Positions 40,744 to 52,639 are shown, counted from the first letter of the stretch. The stretch: DNA of 64,000 nt from Azolla caroliniana (GCA_043228905.1 JBHGNT010000018.1:1116001-1180000), one strand, 5' to 3'. Notes: generated by a model not told the origin, from the sequence alone. Made by a program: numbers and translations.

Positions 40744-41443
40744 TGTTAGGAAATTGACGCTTTCAAAACCTTCACCTCTCAGCCACAACCGAGGAAACAC
40801 GAATCAATGCAGACACAGAGAGAGACTCCGAATGCACAGGGTTTAGCGTGGAAAAACCCTAGACGGGAAAAAACCACGGGAGTGCAAGACTCCAACTATC
40901 ACTATAAGCAGGGAATGTACAATGGCGAGCTGCAAGGCGACGACCTTGAGCTCGCTGTCCTCGCCACAGGCGGCGGTATTACACAGAGGCGTCGACCTCT
41001 TCCTTTCTCTCTCTCTCTCACTCTCTCTCTCTCGGCTGCTCTCACTTCGCTCCCTCTAAGTGGAAAACAGAAAAAATGAGCAACAACACCAAAATTGTTT
41101 TGCCCTAAGTCATATTTATACACATATGACTTTCGGGCTATTTACAAATATAGCCTCAAGGGCCCTTGCCAAACATATTCACAAATATGTCCCCGCATCT
41201 GGATCTCTCTCCGGGTACATTCGTCATCCGGCTCCGTAGCCGGGGTCTTCGTCATCTGGCTCCGTAGCCGGGGTCTTCGTCATCCGGCTCCGTAGCCGGG
41301 GTCTTCATCATCCGGCTCCGTAGCCGGGGTCTTCATCATCCGGATCCAGAACCGGGTCTTCATCATCCGGCTCCTGAACCGGGTCTTCATTCCTGATTCC
41401 CGGACATCCGACCATCCCATCCGGAGGGACCGTAATCCCAACA
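40744..41443 (-). repeat. 3' LTR of C3 (700 bp)
   Basis: The plus strand runs TGTTAGGAAATTGACG to GTAATCCCAACA. The minisatellite (CATCCGGCTCCGTAGCCGGGGTCTT type units) is at about 41225-41395, and the TATA/palindrome cluster is near 41105-41185. It is bordered by the polypurine tract at about 41444-41458. Confidence 0.94.
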
Positions 41444-41453
41444 AACTCCCCCT

Positions 41454-44400
41454 TCACTTCGGCATGGGATGTCTTTCCAGTCCGACCCTCTTCCGGCACG
41501 CTTCCAGCTTGTCGGGTGTGAGCACTTTGGTCAACATATCTGACCCGTTCTCGTCCGTGTGGATCTTCGTCAGCACGAACTCCTGGTCTTCTATCCTTTC
41601 CCGGATCCAGTGATATCTTCGCTGGATGTGCTTCGTCCGGGAGTGATAGGCCGCGTTCTTCGCAAGGTGGATGGCACTCTGACTGTCGCAGTAGAGTCGG
41701 TACTCCTCCTGCCGGATACCGAGCTCTCTAATGAAGTCCTTCATCCATATCATTTCCTTGCCGGCTTCAACAGCCGCCATGTACTCCGCCTCCGTGGTTG
41801 ACAATGCAACCGTCTTCTGCAGCCTCGACTGCCACGAAACAGCTCCCCCTGCATACGTCATCACATACCCTGATGTGGACCGGTTGGTATCTGCATCAGC
41901 GGACATATCCGAATCGGTAAAGCTGTCGAGTTCGGGCTTACCGGAGCCGAATCGGAGGCACACGTTTGCCGTGCCCTTCAGGTATCGGAGTATCCACTTG
42001 GCCGCGTTCCAGTGTTCTTTGCCGGGATTGCTCATGTACCGGCTCACCACTCCGACTGCATATCCTATGTCCGGTCTTGTACACACCATTGCGTACATCA
42101 AGCTTCCGACGGCAGAGGCGTATGGTACTTTCATCATGTCCTCCTTCTCAGCCTTTGTCTTGGGGCTTTGCTTGCTGGACAGCTTGCTGGACAGCTTGAA
42201 GTTTGCCGGGAGGGTTGACCCGACCAGTCTTGCTTCCGACATGTTGAACCGGTGAAGCACCTTTGTCACGTACTTCTCCTGTGACAGCCACAACTGCTTC
42301 TTCTTCCGGTCCCGGATGATGTGCATCCCTAGTATTTGCCTCGCCGGACCCTGGTCCTTCATTGAGAAGGTTCGGTGAAGCGCTTTCTTCAGCATCCGTA
42401 TCTTGACCTGGTCCCGTCCGACGATCAACATGTCGTCCACGTACAGGAGGAGTATTAGAAAGTCTCCTCCTTCGAACTTCTTCACAAACACGCAGTGATC
42501 GGACTGCGTTTTGTGGTACCCTTCGTCGGTCATGAAAGAGTCGAACTTCCGGTACCATTGCCGGGGAGCCTGCTTCAGTCCGTAAAGGCTCTTCTTCAAC
42601 CGGCATACCAGGTGTTCCTTCCCTTTCTTCTCGAATCCTTCCGGTTGCTGCATGTAGATCTCTTCTTCGAGGTCACCGTGAAGGAATGCCGTCTTCACGT
42701 CCATCTGTTCTACCTCGAGGTCCATGCTTGCCGCTATGCTCAGCACCGTCCGGATGGAGGTCATCTTCACTACCGGGGCAAATATCTCGTCGAAGTCGAC
42801 GCCCTTCTTCTGCTGGAACCCCTTCACCACGATCCTGGCTTTGTATCTCGGGGGGTTTCCGGCATCTCCCAGTTTCAGCTTGAACACCCACTTGTTTCGA
42901 AGTGCCCGCTTTCCTTTCGGCAACTCCACAAGTTCATATGTGTGGTTCTCATGCAGGGAATCCATCTCCTCCTGCATGGCACTTAACCACCTGCGGCTAT
43001 GGGTGTCAAGCTTTGCTTCTTCAAAACTCTCCGGCTCCCCCTCGTCGGTTAGCAGCATGTGCTCTGGTTCCGGAAATCTCCGGGGGGCCCTTCTCTCTCT
43101 TAGAGGATATCTCCGTTCCGGAGCTTCGGTAACCGGCTCCTCCGTTTCCTCTTCATCCGAATCCATTTCGGGATTGGGGCCGGTTCCGGTATCAGTTTCA
43201 TCTTCCTCGGCCGGTTCTGTTTCTTCACCGTCTTCGGCCGGATCCTCGAGTGCTAACCGGTCCCTTGCCGGTCGGGACTGCTCCTCGTAGAGTTGATCCT
43301 CACCGGTCGACTTGGAGCTCTTCATCTTCTTCTCCAACTCCCAGTCGGCGAGTGTCTTGTCCTCCATGAAGATGATATCACGACTCCGGAATATCTTTTT
43401 GTCGACCGGGTCCCATACTCGGTAGCCGAACTCGTCATCGCCGTAACCGAGGAATATGCATGGCCGGGTCTTTGGATCTAGCTTTCCTCTCCGGTCCTTT
43501 GCCACATGCAGATATGCGAGACACCCGAACACCTTCAGATGCCGGTAGGATACTTCCCTACTGGTCCACACTCTCTACGGCGTGTCTCCGTCCAAAGGTA
43601 CTGAGGGTGATCTGTTTATCACGTATGTCGCCGTCGACATTGCCTCAGCCCAAAACCCCTTGGGTAATTTCGCATGCGCCAGCATACTCCGGACCCTCTC
43701 CATTATGGTCCGGTTCATCCTCTCGGCCAGCCCGTTCAGTTCCGGCGTCTTCGGCACAGTAAACTCGAGCCGGATTCCCTTCGAGCGACAGTACTCCTCG
43801 AACTGCCCCCGGTATTCCCCTCCGTTATCCGCTCGTATCGCTTTCAGCTTCTTGCCGGATTCCCTTTCCACTCTCGCGTGGAGTTCTTTGAAGACGCACA
43901 ACACTTGGTCCTTTGTCTTCAACGGTGCCGACCACAACTTCCGGCTGTGGTCATCAATGAATGTCACGAAGTACTGGGCTCCGCCATGTGACTTCGTTTC
44001 TACTTGACACACGTCAGTGTGCACCAACTCCAATGGTGCGCTACGTCTCGTCGGTGGCCTTGAGTGGAAGGAGGTTCGGTTCTGCTTACCGGCCAGGCAA
44101 TCGGTGCACTTCTCCAGGTGCACGTGCTTCACTGGAATAAGGTTGTCTTCTACAAGCCTCTTCATCCCCTTCTCACTCATGTGGCACAGTCTCTTGTGCC
44201 ACAGCTCACCGGCAGTGTCGGCTGCCACGTTCAACTCCTCCGGACACAACCAGGCATTCATAAGGTACAGTGTGTTGACTTTCCGGGCCCGAGCCACTAT
44301 CAGGCTCCCCTTGCTGAACTTCATTACGCAGTTCCGGATGCTACCTGTGTAGCCTTCATCGTCTAGCCTCCCGGCCGAAATCAGGTTGAATCGAACCTCC

Positions 44401-45539
44401 GGAACGTGTCGGACATCCTTCAGCAACATTTTGCATCCGGTCGAGGTTGTCAACCACACGTCTCCTATGCCGGCAATCCGGCACGTACCTTCATTTCCCA
44501 TCCGAACACAGCCATGCTCACCGGCTGTGTAGGATGAGAAGTATCTTCTTTCCGGGGTCAGGTGGAACGACGCTCCGGAATCGACCACCCAGGTAGTCTC
44601 ATCGCCGGCAATGTTTAGTTCACCTTCTTCGGTGATGAGCATGATCTCCTCTTCACTTGCCGCGAGTGCCGTCGTTCCTTTCCGGTCCTGCCCTCGCCGA
44701 TCCGAACCATTCCGGTCCGTGGCTCCCCGGTAAGCACCGTTCCGTTCCGAAGACTTCTTCGAATCGGTGTCGTCGGCTCTGTTGTCTTTTCGGTAGTGCC
44801 GACAATTCTTTCGGAAGTGCCCCGGCTTCCCACAGTGGAAGCATGTGGGCCTTCCTCTTGACTGCGACCGGGTCCCCGACTTCTCCCGTCTTTGTGGACT
44901 CCGGTTCCGTTGTCTTCCCCGATCCAATTCGGCAAGCAACATCTTCGGATCGGAGGCCGGTTCTTTATCTCTCCGACGCGCTTCTTCGTTCAAAATGCTT
45001 GTCTTTACCGTTTGTAGGGACAAGTTATCTTCAGTGCAGGAGGTGCTGAGAGTCACCACCAAGTTCTCCCAGCTTGCCGGCAATGTACACATCAGGATGA
45101 TGGCTTGCATTGCATCCTCCAACGGGAACTTGATCGCCGCAAGCTGGTTCACGAGTCCCATGAACGTGCTTACGTGTTCCACCATACTCTCGCCATCCCG
45201 GTACTTGAGGTTCACTATCTTCCTCATCAGGGAGGTCCGGTTCAACGCATTCTTCCTCTCGTAGAGGCCCGACAGCTTCCGCCACATCTCATATGCGTTG
45301 GTGTCGTTCGCCACATGTTGTAGAACGCTCATGTCGACGTATTGCCGAATGGTTGCAACGGCTTTCCGGTTCAGAAGCCTCCATTCCGTCTCAAGTACCC
45401 CCTTGGGTATTTCCGACCTGTCGATCGGTTCATACAGGTCCCGAACAATGAGGAGATCCTCCATCTTTATCTTCCAGTCGGCGTAGTTCTGCGCATTCAG
45501 CACCATCATCCCCGGCTGCCCGCTGCTGTCGCCTTCCAT
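41454..45539 (-). pseudogene. gag-pol: Copia C3 Gag-Pol, one premature stop
   Basis: The ATG at 45539 (MEGDSSGQPGMMVLNAQ) corresponds to the C1 start. Domains: Gag, CCHC CFHCGKPGHFRKNC, protease WVVDSGASFHLTP, integrase (KRLCHMSEKG, LVHTDVC, RADNGGEY, AERMNRTIM), RT ([26 protein letters not shown]) and RNase H (FTDSDMSADADTNRSTSGY, LSTTEAEYMA). The only break seen is TAG at 43574-43572 after DGDTP, where C1 has CAG. C2 has TAG at the same codon. A 12-base duplication adds four residues (KLSSKLSSKQ) near 42185. Otherwise the protein is nearly identical to that of C1. Confidence 0.93.
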
Positions 45540-45555
45540 TTTCTGCACTGCAGTC

Positions 45556-45567
45556 GCTCTGATACCA
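45556..45567 (-). other. Primer binding site of C3 (tRNA-iMet type)
   Basis: The minus strand reads TGGTATCAGAGC just inside the 5' LTR. Confidence 0.9.
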
Positions 45568-45570
45568 GAT

Positions 45571-46270
45571 TGTTAGGAAATTGACGCTTTCAAAACCTTC
45601 ACCTCTCGGCCACAACCGAGGAAACACGAATCAATGCAGACACAGAGAGAGACTCCGAATGCACAGGGTTTAGCGTGGAAAAACCCTAGACGGGAAAAAA
45701 CCACGGGAGTGCAAGACTCCAACTATCACTATAAGCAGGGAATGTACAATAGCGAGCTGCAAGGCGACGACCTTGAGCTCGCTGTCCTCGCCACAGGCGG
45801 CGGTATTACACAGAGGCGTCGACCTCTTCCTTTCTCTCTCTCTCTCACTCTCTCTCTCTCGGCTGCTCTCACTTCGCTCCCTCTAAGTGGAAAACAGAAA
45901 AAATGAGCAACAACACCAAAATTGTTTTGCCCTAAGTCATATTTATACACATATGACTTTCGGGCTATTTACAAATATAGCCTCAAGGGCCCTTGCCAAA
46001 CATATTCACAAATATGTCCCCGCATCCGGATCTCTCTCCGGGTACATTCGTCATCCGGCTCCGTAGCCGGGGTCTTCGTCATCTGGCTCCGTAGCCGGGG
46101 TCTTCGTCATCCGGCTCTGTAGCCGGGGTCTTCATCATCCGGCTCCGTAGCCGGGGTCTTCATCATCCGGATCCAGAACCGGGTCTTCCTCATTCGGCTC
46201 CTGAACCGGGTCTTCATTCCCGATTCCCGGACATCCGACCATCCCATCCGGAGGGACCGTAATCCCAACA
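45571..46270 (-). repeat. 5' LTR of C3 (700 bp)
   Basis: It pairs with 40744-41443. The minisatellite is at about 46050-46220. A telo-box-like AAACCCTA motif is near 45683. Confidence 0.94.
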
Positions 46271-46275
46271 CGAAC

Positions 46276-49133
46276 TTCCGTAATCGAGCTACAGTCGGTC
46301 TTCATCGCGGAGATGGCTTCTACTTTTGCCGGAGACGGCTTCCGACCATATGGTCCACATAGGTGTCCGACCACCAAGATTTCTGATTGCCCGAAGGCTG
46401 ATTTCTCCTTGGAGAAGGTGAGCCTCGCATCCTCTAGCCTTTGTAGCACCTTCTCGCAGTTGTCGATGTGTGTTGCCACGAATCGCCGGCATCCACCGGC
46501 CCGACTGTCTCGTCCTTCTCTTCCACCGGGCACCCCTTTATCGGGATGTCGTCCAGAAATGGCATGGTGATGTCTGGGATGCAATCCCTCAGTACCTTGT
46601 TCATTGCATTCACCATGTGGGCCACCGAGTTGGTCCCTCCTTGTGGCAGGGTACACATTCGCACTAGGCCGAGGGGAGTTCGCATTGTCGTAATGTCCCT
46701 GCTCTCCACGGCTAGCTGGAACTGGTCGTACCCCGAGTACAGATCACCGACCGAGTAAATCGACCTTCCGGCGAAGGCCTCCGCGAACTCGTCTATGGTC
46801 GGTCCGATTCTTGCGTTCCGAATGGTCACTCTGTTGACCGGCTGCAGGTCTTGAATGAAGCGCAATGTTCCGTTTTTCTTTGGTACGGTAAACCATCGGT
46901 TTGAGTATGGGGCACTTGACGGTTCGAGAATGCCCATATCGACTTTCTGCCTCAATAGCTCCATCAATTTCGGGATGTGAGCTCTCGGTACTGGAATCGG
47001 CTTGAGATTCCACGGCACATGCGGTACCGTGAATATCACCATCGGCTCCACGATCATCGGGTCTATGCACCCGATCTCTTCCGGCGAGAATGCGAAGGCT
47101 TTCCCGTGCCTTCCGAGCATTCTTCGAAACCGGTCTTCCTCCGCCGGCAGTAGGAACCCGCCCCCACCGATCTTGAGCTCCCGGAGCGTCCCGTCGGTGA
47201 AGGTGTGTCCTATACAGGCCGGATCTCGTAAACTGGGGTCCGACGCAACCCCTCTGATTCGGGACTCGCTGCCCTCCGGTGAGGGTGCCGCGACTGGCCT
47301 TACCTTCCGGTCCACAGTCTTGTACTTCGTGCTAACTCGGGCCGTCCGATCCGACCCGAGCCCCTGATTGAAGTTCTCGATGACTTCGTACATCTCTTCG
47401 GAACATACCGGTTCCTGAACATCTCCGATCTTTACCGGGGTCTCCGTGGTTGCTCGGGCCCAGTGTGGCCTCGAATAGTGGCTCTCCGCCCACTCATCCT
47501 CCAGCGCCAAGTCGTCAATGTGCGTCGTCCGCACCTCCACCAGTCTTTCCGGTTCTGTCTCCGTCGACAGCCTCTTCTGCTTTACCAAGTCCACAATGGA
47601 GTCGTGGAACTCCTTCTTGGCGATCCCTAGCACCTCCCGCAATGACAGCTCCACTTTGCTGTCGAGGACCCGTTCTTCTAGGACCTTTCGTAGGTCCGTG
47701 GTCCTTTCTATTTCCGTCCCTAGTTGGTATCCGCCCTTCCTGGGGTTATCTTGCGCGCTGGACCCACCGGCTTCGTTCCGTCGTTGTCCGAATCGGGTCT
47801 CGTACCGTTGTGAGGGCCCGGCCGCTCTGGCCTTCCCCACTCGTTTGTCTTCTACCAGAGCCTCGTAGTTCCGGTAGGCGGCTTCTACGAAGCCCGTCTT
47901 CTCCTCGACCGGATCGCTCCACCCGGTTATTTCCCGGACCCGTCTCTCAACGCGGTCCGTTTCATCTTTCCTCAGTCGTGCGCCGGCGAGGCCTTCCAGC
48001 ATTGCTGACCAGAATCCGTCTTTGCTCTCCTGTCGGGCCTCGCTGCCCCCGACCCGAATATTGGCCGACGCCGAGTAGTGGATGGCCTCCACGTGTCGGG
48101 CCGTTGCCTCTTCCATCAGTCTCTTCATACCTCCTCGCCCGTCGTTTCGGTGTAGGGCCCTTCTGGTGTCGCCGGCATGCACCCGGCCTTCCCATAGGTA
48201 CACCACCCGATTCCTCAACGCTTCTGCGAAATCGCCGCAGTCCTTCCGGATGTGGCCGATCTCGTCGCACCACATGCACCTGTTCCCTGCTACCGGCCGA
48301 CGGTCACGAGCCGGTTCGCCGCTTTCCCTTCGAGTCTGGGCGATCTGGAGATCCTTTATCGCCCGCATCAACTCCTCCAGCGTTGCTCCTCCGGATGAGC
48401 CATTGACCACGCCCGTCGAAGCCGAACCGGTCTCGAGCCACTCCCGGGCCTCTTCCCTTCGCCCTTGCAGTGCCGGTTCAAGCCTCCTTGCTCTGACAGA
48501 GCCCGCTCCGGTCGCCCCGTTGTCAGCCCATTCTCGCCGTTTGTCGAAACGGCCACATACTCTCTTAACCGCTGCCTAGTCGGTGATCAGCCCGTCTTCG
48601 GTTTCCAGCAAGGAGCCGACTCGATCCCTGTCCCGCTCGTCCACCAACTTGACGAACAGTAGGACCCGGCTCGTATCCAGGACGGTTCGGTCAAGCGCCG
48701 AAAGGCGCGCAAAGCGTTCCTCAAACTCCCGGAGGAGTGCCGACGCGTTTCTTCCCTTGCCGGGGGACTCCACCCATTCCATGAAGTCCTGTTACGAAAG
48801 CCGGAGCGCGTCGTCCAGCCCGTATTTTTCTAGGAGTCGGCCTTCAAACTCCTCCCAGGTACGGCTCTCTGCCCGTACCTCGAGCACCTCCGCATGGATG
48901 CTCAGCATCGCCACTCGAGGGAACCCGACAAGACGCCTCTCTTCCGGAATGTCCCGCATCAGCATTTCCGCCCCGTAGGACGCCAAATACTTCGTGGCAT
49001 CCTTTGCGCTGAACCGGCCGATCGTACCGACGACCACCTCAATGGATCTGTCGAGGGCGCCGGAGCCCTCGCGTGCGCTCAATATCCGATCCACGGCCGA
49101 AGCCATGGCCTCTGCAAGATCCGACCCCTTCAT
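46276..49133 (-). pseudogene. gag-pol: G4 Gag fused to RT, protease deleted
   Basis: The ATG at 49133 (MKGSDLAEAM) starts Gag. Stops TAA near 48791-48789 and TAG at 48575-48573 interrupt it. The knuckle CMWCDEIGHIRKDC is intact. At 47407-47412 (ACCGGT) the frame passes from VKIGDVQEP of the protease approach straight to CSEEMYEVI of pol: 710 bases of the G2 layout are missing, including the DHGS active site, the gag stop and the frameshift site. The fusion is in frame, giving one long Gag-RT reading frame (48410-46434). RT is readable through FLDDIPIKG. A one-base deletion near 46494 shifts the frame, and C3 interrupts it at 46270. Confidence 0.88.
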
Positions 49134-49177
49134 CTTCTGCTCTTCTGCCGCCTCCTTCACGTCGGGTTCACCAAAGA

Positions 49178-49825
49178 TGTCGAGGTATTCCTCGCGGATG
49201 CGTGGAACGAGGCGGGACCTCGGGGGTCTTGTACCGAAGAGCAAAAGAGAAAAGGAGAGAGGAAGAGACCCACAAGGTGCGAACGTAGATTCACAGGGAC
49301 ACGGCCCTTCGACACAGAGACGCGAGTGCGACAGCGACACAAAGAGACACGAATGTATCTAAAATTATATAAACAAGACAAACAACAAGAAGCACGAAGT
49401 TGGTTACAACCGAACAGGCCGGCGAGTAGATGCCGATGCCTGTTCGTAAACGCACAGAAAGGAAAGAGTAGGTTGGAGGTGCTGCCGGAAGCACTCGGGC
49501 CTTCCTCAGAGCAGCGCGAGCCTCCCGAAACCTGCACAGCAAGAAGCTACGGAGTTTGCGAGCCAGAGAGAGAGAGAGCGAGAGAGAGAGAAGCCTTCCG
49601 CCCACAGACCGACAGCACTTCGTCCTCGACTTTCCGCGATCCTTCGCCCCTCCTCGTCTCCCTCCTTTTATAGGCAAGGAAGGAGCCGTTTCCCCTTTTA
49701 CTTCCTACCTACCGAATCTACCTGCCTAGGATCTCCTATGTACAACATAAGGCGCACGTGCATGAAGAGCCGGTTCCTACGCTCCGGTGCACCGATTCCG
49801 CTTGTGGACGGTTTTCTTCACGACA
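49178..49825 (-). repeat. 5' LTR of G4 (648 bp)
   Basis: It pairs with 37923-38570. The GATGCCGATGCC hairpin loop is present, but its left arm is mutated (GCGAGTAG). The family G primer site follows on the minus strand (about 49175-49156). Confidence 0.93.
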
Positions 49826-50359
49826 CCGTGCAACTCCTTCATGGCGCGTGTTGCCGTGCGTATCTTCCACCCGTGCTTGGTGTTGATCGACCACTTCCCT
49901 TTTTTATAGAAGTCCATAAACATTAGGTTGATCTCGGATATGTGGTCGATCAGTGCCACTACCGGCTCCTAGACGTCCCCGACCCGAACAAGGGTTTTCG
50001 TAGTAGCCCTTGCCCAGTGCAACTTTGAATAGTGGCTCTTTGCCAACTCATCTTCCAGGACCGCATCCTCTAGGTGCGTCGTTCACACCTCCACCGGTTT
50101 CTTCGACTCCGGCTCCGTCGAGAGCCGTTTACGCTTCACCAAGTCCACGATGGAATCGTGGAACTCCTTGGCGATCCCAAGCACCTCCCTCAGTGACAAC
50201 CCCACCTTGATGTCGAGAATCCGCTCCTCAAGGACCTTCCGTAGGTCCATCGTCCTCTCTATCTCCGTGCTCGGCCGGTAACCAGGCCGCTTCGTTCTAT
50301 CTGGTGCACCGGGGTTACCGGCATCATTTTGCTTCGGCCCGATCCGAGTCTCATACCGT
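49826..50359 (-). pseudogene. gag: Old gypsy G5: Gag C-terminal part and protease start
   Basis: This is the other half of G5, separated from 37922 by G4. The protease motif has become LIDHISEINLMFMDF: isoleucine replaces the glycine of DHGS, so the active site is destroyed. Upstream sequence (VKRKRLSTEPESKKP, RTMDLRKVLEERILDIKV) is recognisable across frames, with stops. It is cut at 50360 by N1, inside the equivalent of Gag RYETR. Confidence 0.8.
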
Positions 50360-50860
50360 TGTCGTGAAGATTTTCGTCTATAGGCAGAAATCGGGGTGGA
50401 AAGGGCAAGTCGGTGGTGTGCAACATGTGCACACGTATACTAGGAAATGGTGTATAGAAATAAGAGGGGAAATTTTATCCCACATTGTAAGGTCCTTCCC
50501 TCCTTGGGCTATAAAAGGAAGGGATGGGTCACTTATGAAGGGTTGCCTATTTTGCGTATGAAAGGTATACCACTTAGTCTAGAGTTCTTACCATTTAGGG
50601 TTAGGGTTTCATTTAGGGTTTTCTCATAGTCGTTTGGTGCGGCCCATGCGGCCACCATTGTTGTATTCATTCGTTTGTTTTAATATATCTTGTTGAGTAT
50701 CTTACCTCCGCCGATCTCTCCTTCTATGTCGTGCTCTTATTCTTTCTTCTTCTCCTCTTGAGCTAAGCTTCCAAACATATCTTATTCTATCTCCTCTACT
50801 CCCTAGTCCAAGACCCACGTGGTCCCGCCCTTCGACACGCGCGCGCGTAACAACGCGACA
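50360..50860 (+). repeat. 5' LTR of N1 (501 bp)
   Basis: It runs TGTCGTGAAGATTTTCG to CAACGCGACA, with TGTCG at one end and GCGACA at the other. It holds the inverted repeat TGTGCA/TGCACA near 50420, a TATAAAAGGAAGG box at about 50510, and telo-box-like sequence (TTTAGGGTTAGGG and TTTAGGGTTTTC) at about 50594-50626. Only the ends and the primer site resemble family G LTRs. Confidence 0.8.
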
Positions 50861-50862
50861 TC

Positions 50863-50880
50863 TTTGGTGAACCCGACGTG
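50863..50880 (+). other. Primer binding site of N1
   Basis: TTTGGTGAACCCGACGTG follows the LTR end and is identical to the site in G1-G4, which links N1 to that family. Confidence 0.75.
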
Positions 50881-50897
50881 AAGGGCGGCAAGGGAGC

Positions 50898-51851
50898 ATG
50901 GAGATGGAAGAAGACTTCGACTTTGAGGAGATGATGGTAAAGATTGTGATGGAAGCTGGACGGAAGATGGCGAAGCGAGATGCGGCTCAACAAGCCGTCG
51001 AAAGGGTGGTTGATCGAGTCGGCCGGTTCAATGGGAATGAAGTCCCAAAATTTTTGGGAGCCTACAAGGCCGGGATGGCGAAAGGGGGCGTGGATGAGGT
51101 GATGCGGCTAGAGTATTTTCGTCGAGTGGCGGCCGTATTAGTGTACAAAGAGGTCAAGGAGCTTCAAGAAGCTCATGAGTCGTGGGAGTCCTTTGAGGGA
51201 GCTCTATTGGACGCATACGGATACGCGACACCAGAGTGGGTATGTCGACAACCCGATGGGGAGCGGTCGGCAACAACGTGGGCCATGAGCGGCGGAGAAG
51301 AGAGGGCGGTGAGCAGCTACGCACTACTGTTGGAAGAGAGCTCGACGCGTGATCAACCGGAGGAGTACGACCTAGAGGCGTTGGTATGGGAGGCGTGCGA
51401 GAGCATGAAGGTGAAGTTCGAAGCTAAAAAAGGGCTTATTATGGAGTCGGGCCGGAGACGATCCGAGGATGCAGAGGAAGAAGCCTCCCTATGCGTGGAC
51501 GATGGGGCCCATACGGAGGCCGGAAGAGTGTGCAACGACGACGACATGGGAGAGGGTGCGGAGCAAGTGACCCTCTTGCCTTGCGGTGAAGGGACGGCCA
51601 TGGAGGCCGGTAACTACGGATTCGAGACATGGCGGCCCGAAACATCGAGTGGGGAGGAGACAAGCGGAGGTGCCACGACCTTACACACACCAGTCCTAGA
51701 GGCTCCGGCGGTCGGCCCAAGTGCCGGCGTGAGACCTAGAGTGACAGGCGGCGGCGGCGGCGGCGGCAAGCAACCGAGACAACGACATGGAAGAGACGGA
51801 AGCAAGTGTAATCGACGCTTGCGCGATCGGAGGCGGGGTAGCCGCGGATAA
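50898..51851 (+). CDS. gag: Gag-like protein of N1
   Basis: The ATG at 50898 lies 37 bases after the LTR, the distance seen in family G. About the first 130 residues follow the family G Gag: QQAVERVVDRVGRFNGNEVP, KFLGAYKAGMA, YFRRVAAVLVYKEVKEL, WESFEGALLDAYGYA. After about residue 190 it becomes acidic and low in complexity, then glycine-rich (GGGGGGGK) and basic. No CCHC knuckle and no DHGS protease motif is present. The frame closes at 51851 while the repeats go on in another frame (51787-52083, 52090-52632). It may bind and package its own RNA using capsid from relatives; that is inference. Confidence 0.7.
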   Translation: MEMEEDFDFEEMMVKIVMEAGRKMAKRDAAQQAVERVVDRVGRFNGNEVPKFLGAYKAGMAKGGVDEVMRLEYFRRVAAVLVYKEVKELQEAHESWESFEGALLDAYGYATPEWVCRQPDGERSATTWAMSGGEERAVSSYALLLEESSTRDQPEEYDLEALVWEACESMKVKFEAKKGLIMESGRRRSEDAEEEASLCVDDGAHTEAGRVCNDDDMGEGAEQVTLLPCGEGTAMEAGNYGFETWRPETSSGEETSGGATTLHTPVLEAPAVGPSAGVRPRVTGGGGGGGKQPRQRHGRDGSKCNRRLRDRRRGSRG

Positions 51852-52330
51852 CGACGACCAGACGGAGGCGGCTACGGACACAACGAGTGGTGGTGCCAGG
51901 TCCTTACCCACACCGGTCCTTGAGGCTCCGACGGCCGACCCGAGTGCCAGCGTGAGTCCTAGAGCGACGGGTGGTGGCGGCGGCAAGGCGGGCAACCGAG
52001 ACGACGATGAGGACAAGGAGGTAGCAAGCATAACTGAGGCTTGCGTAACCGGGGACGAGATAGCCACAGACCACGACGTCTGAACGAAGGTGGCTACAAA
52101 CATGACATCGGCGAGTGATGGTACCGAGACTTTTCCCACACCTATTCTAGAGAATTCGGTGGTCGGCCCCGAGAGCCCACGTGAGACCGGAGAGACGGAA
52201 GGTGGCGGTGGCAAAGCGGACGACCGAAACGACGATGAGGAAGGTCATAGCGGACGGAGGAAAGACCCCTCGACACCGAGACCGGAGACTACGGCGGTTG
52301 CGCTCGAATGCCAACATAAGACCGGAGAGA
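51660..52330 (+). repeat. Diverged coding tandem repeats in N1, period about 200-240 bp
   Basis: Units share ACACC-GTCCT-GAGGCTCCG..GTCGGCCC, then GTGAG-CCTAGAG-GAC-GG, then a GGCGGCGGC run, then AACCGAGACGAC. Copies begin near 51684, 51908, 52138 and 52272, and a further remnant near 52810. Translated, each gives TPVLEAP-x-GPSA, a PRATGGGGGK run and an acidic stretch. Open frames 51787-52083 and 52090-52632 are made of these units. Confidence 0.7.
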
Positions 52331-52639
52331 AGGGCGGTGGTCGTGAGGAGGCGTGGCCCGGAGTGAACACGTACGAAGATGAGGATGCGAGGCCCGGAAC
52401 GGGCATATACAAGAGGACCGACGGAGAGGTCGGAAGCGGCAAGGAGGAGAGAGTCGGGAACCGACCCGACTGGAAGATGAACCGGTCGATAAGCCGACAC
52501 GACCAGAAGACGACGCAGGAGAAGATTGGAGTGGGGTCCGGTCAACCGAGCCCGAACCGAAGAAGAGCCGGCAACGCCGGATTTGTTCGGACAAATATGT
52601 ACCGACCGGTTACGATTATGGAAGGGAGCTGACCAAACC

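Larger units (their letters stand above)
40744..46270 (-). mobile_element. Copia element C3, full length, one stop codon
   Basis: The 700-bp LTRs are at 40744-41443 and 45571-46270, with the target duplication CGAAC at 40739-40743 and 46271-46275. I noted about seven LTR differences. It belongs to the same family as C1. It is inserted in G4 pol and interrupted by nothing. Confidence 0.95.
37923..49825 (-). mobile_element. Ty3/gypsy element G4, containing a relic LTR and copia C3
   Basis: The 648-bp LTRs (37923-38570 and 49178-49825) show a dozen or more differences. The target duplication CCGT is at 37919-37922 and 49826-49829. It is inserted in G5. Its gag-pol carries a 710-base deletion, two stops in gag, frameshifts, and two later insertions. 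Confidence 0.94.
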
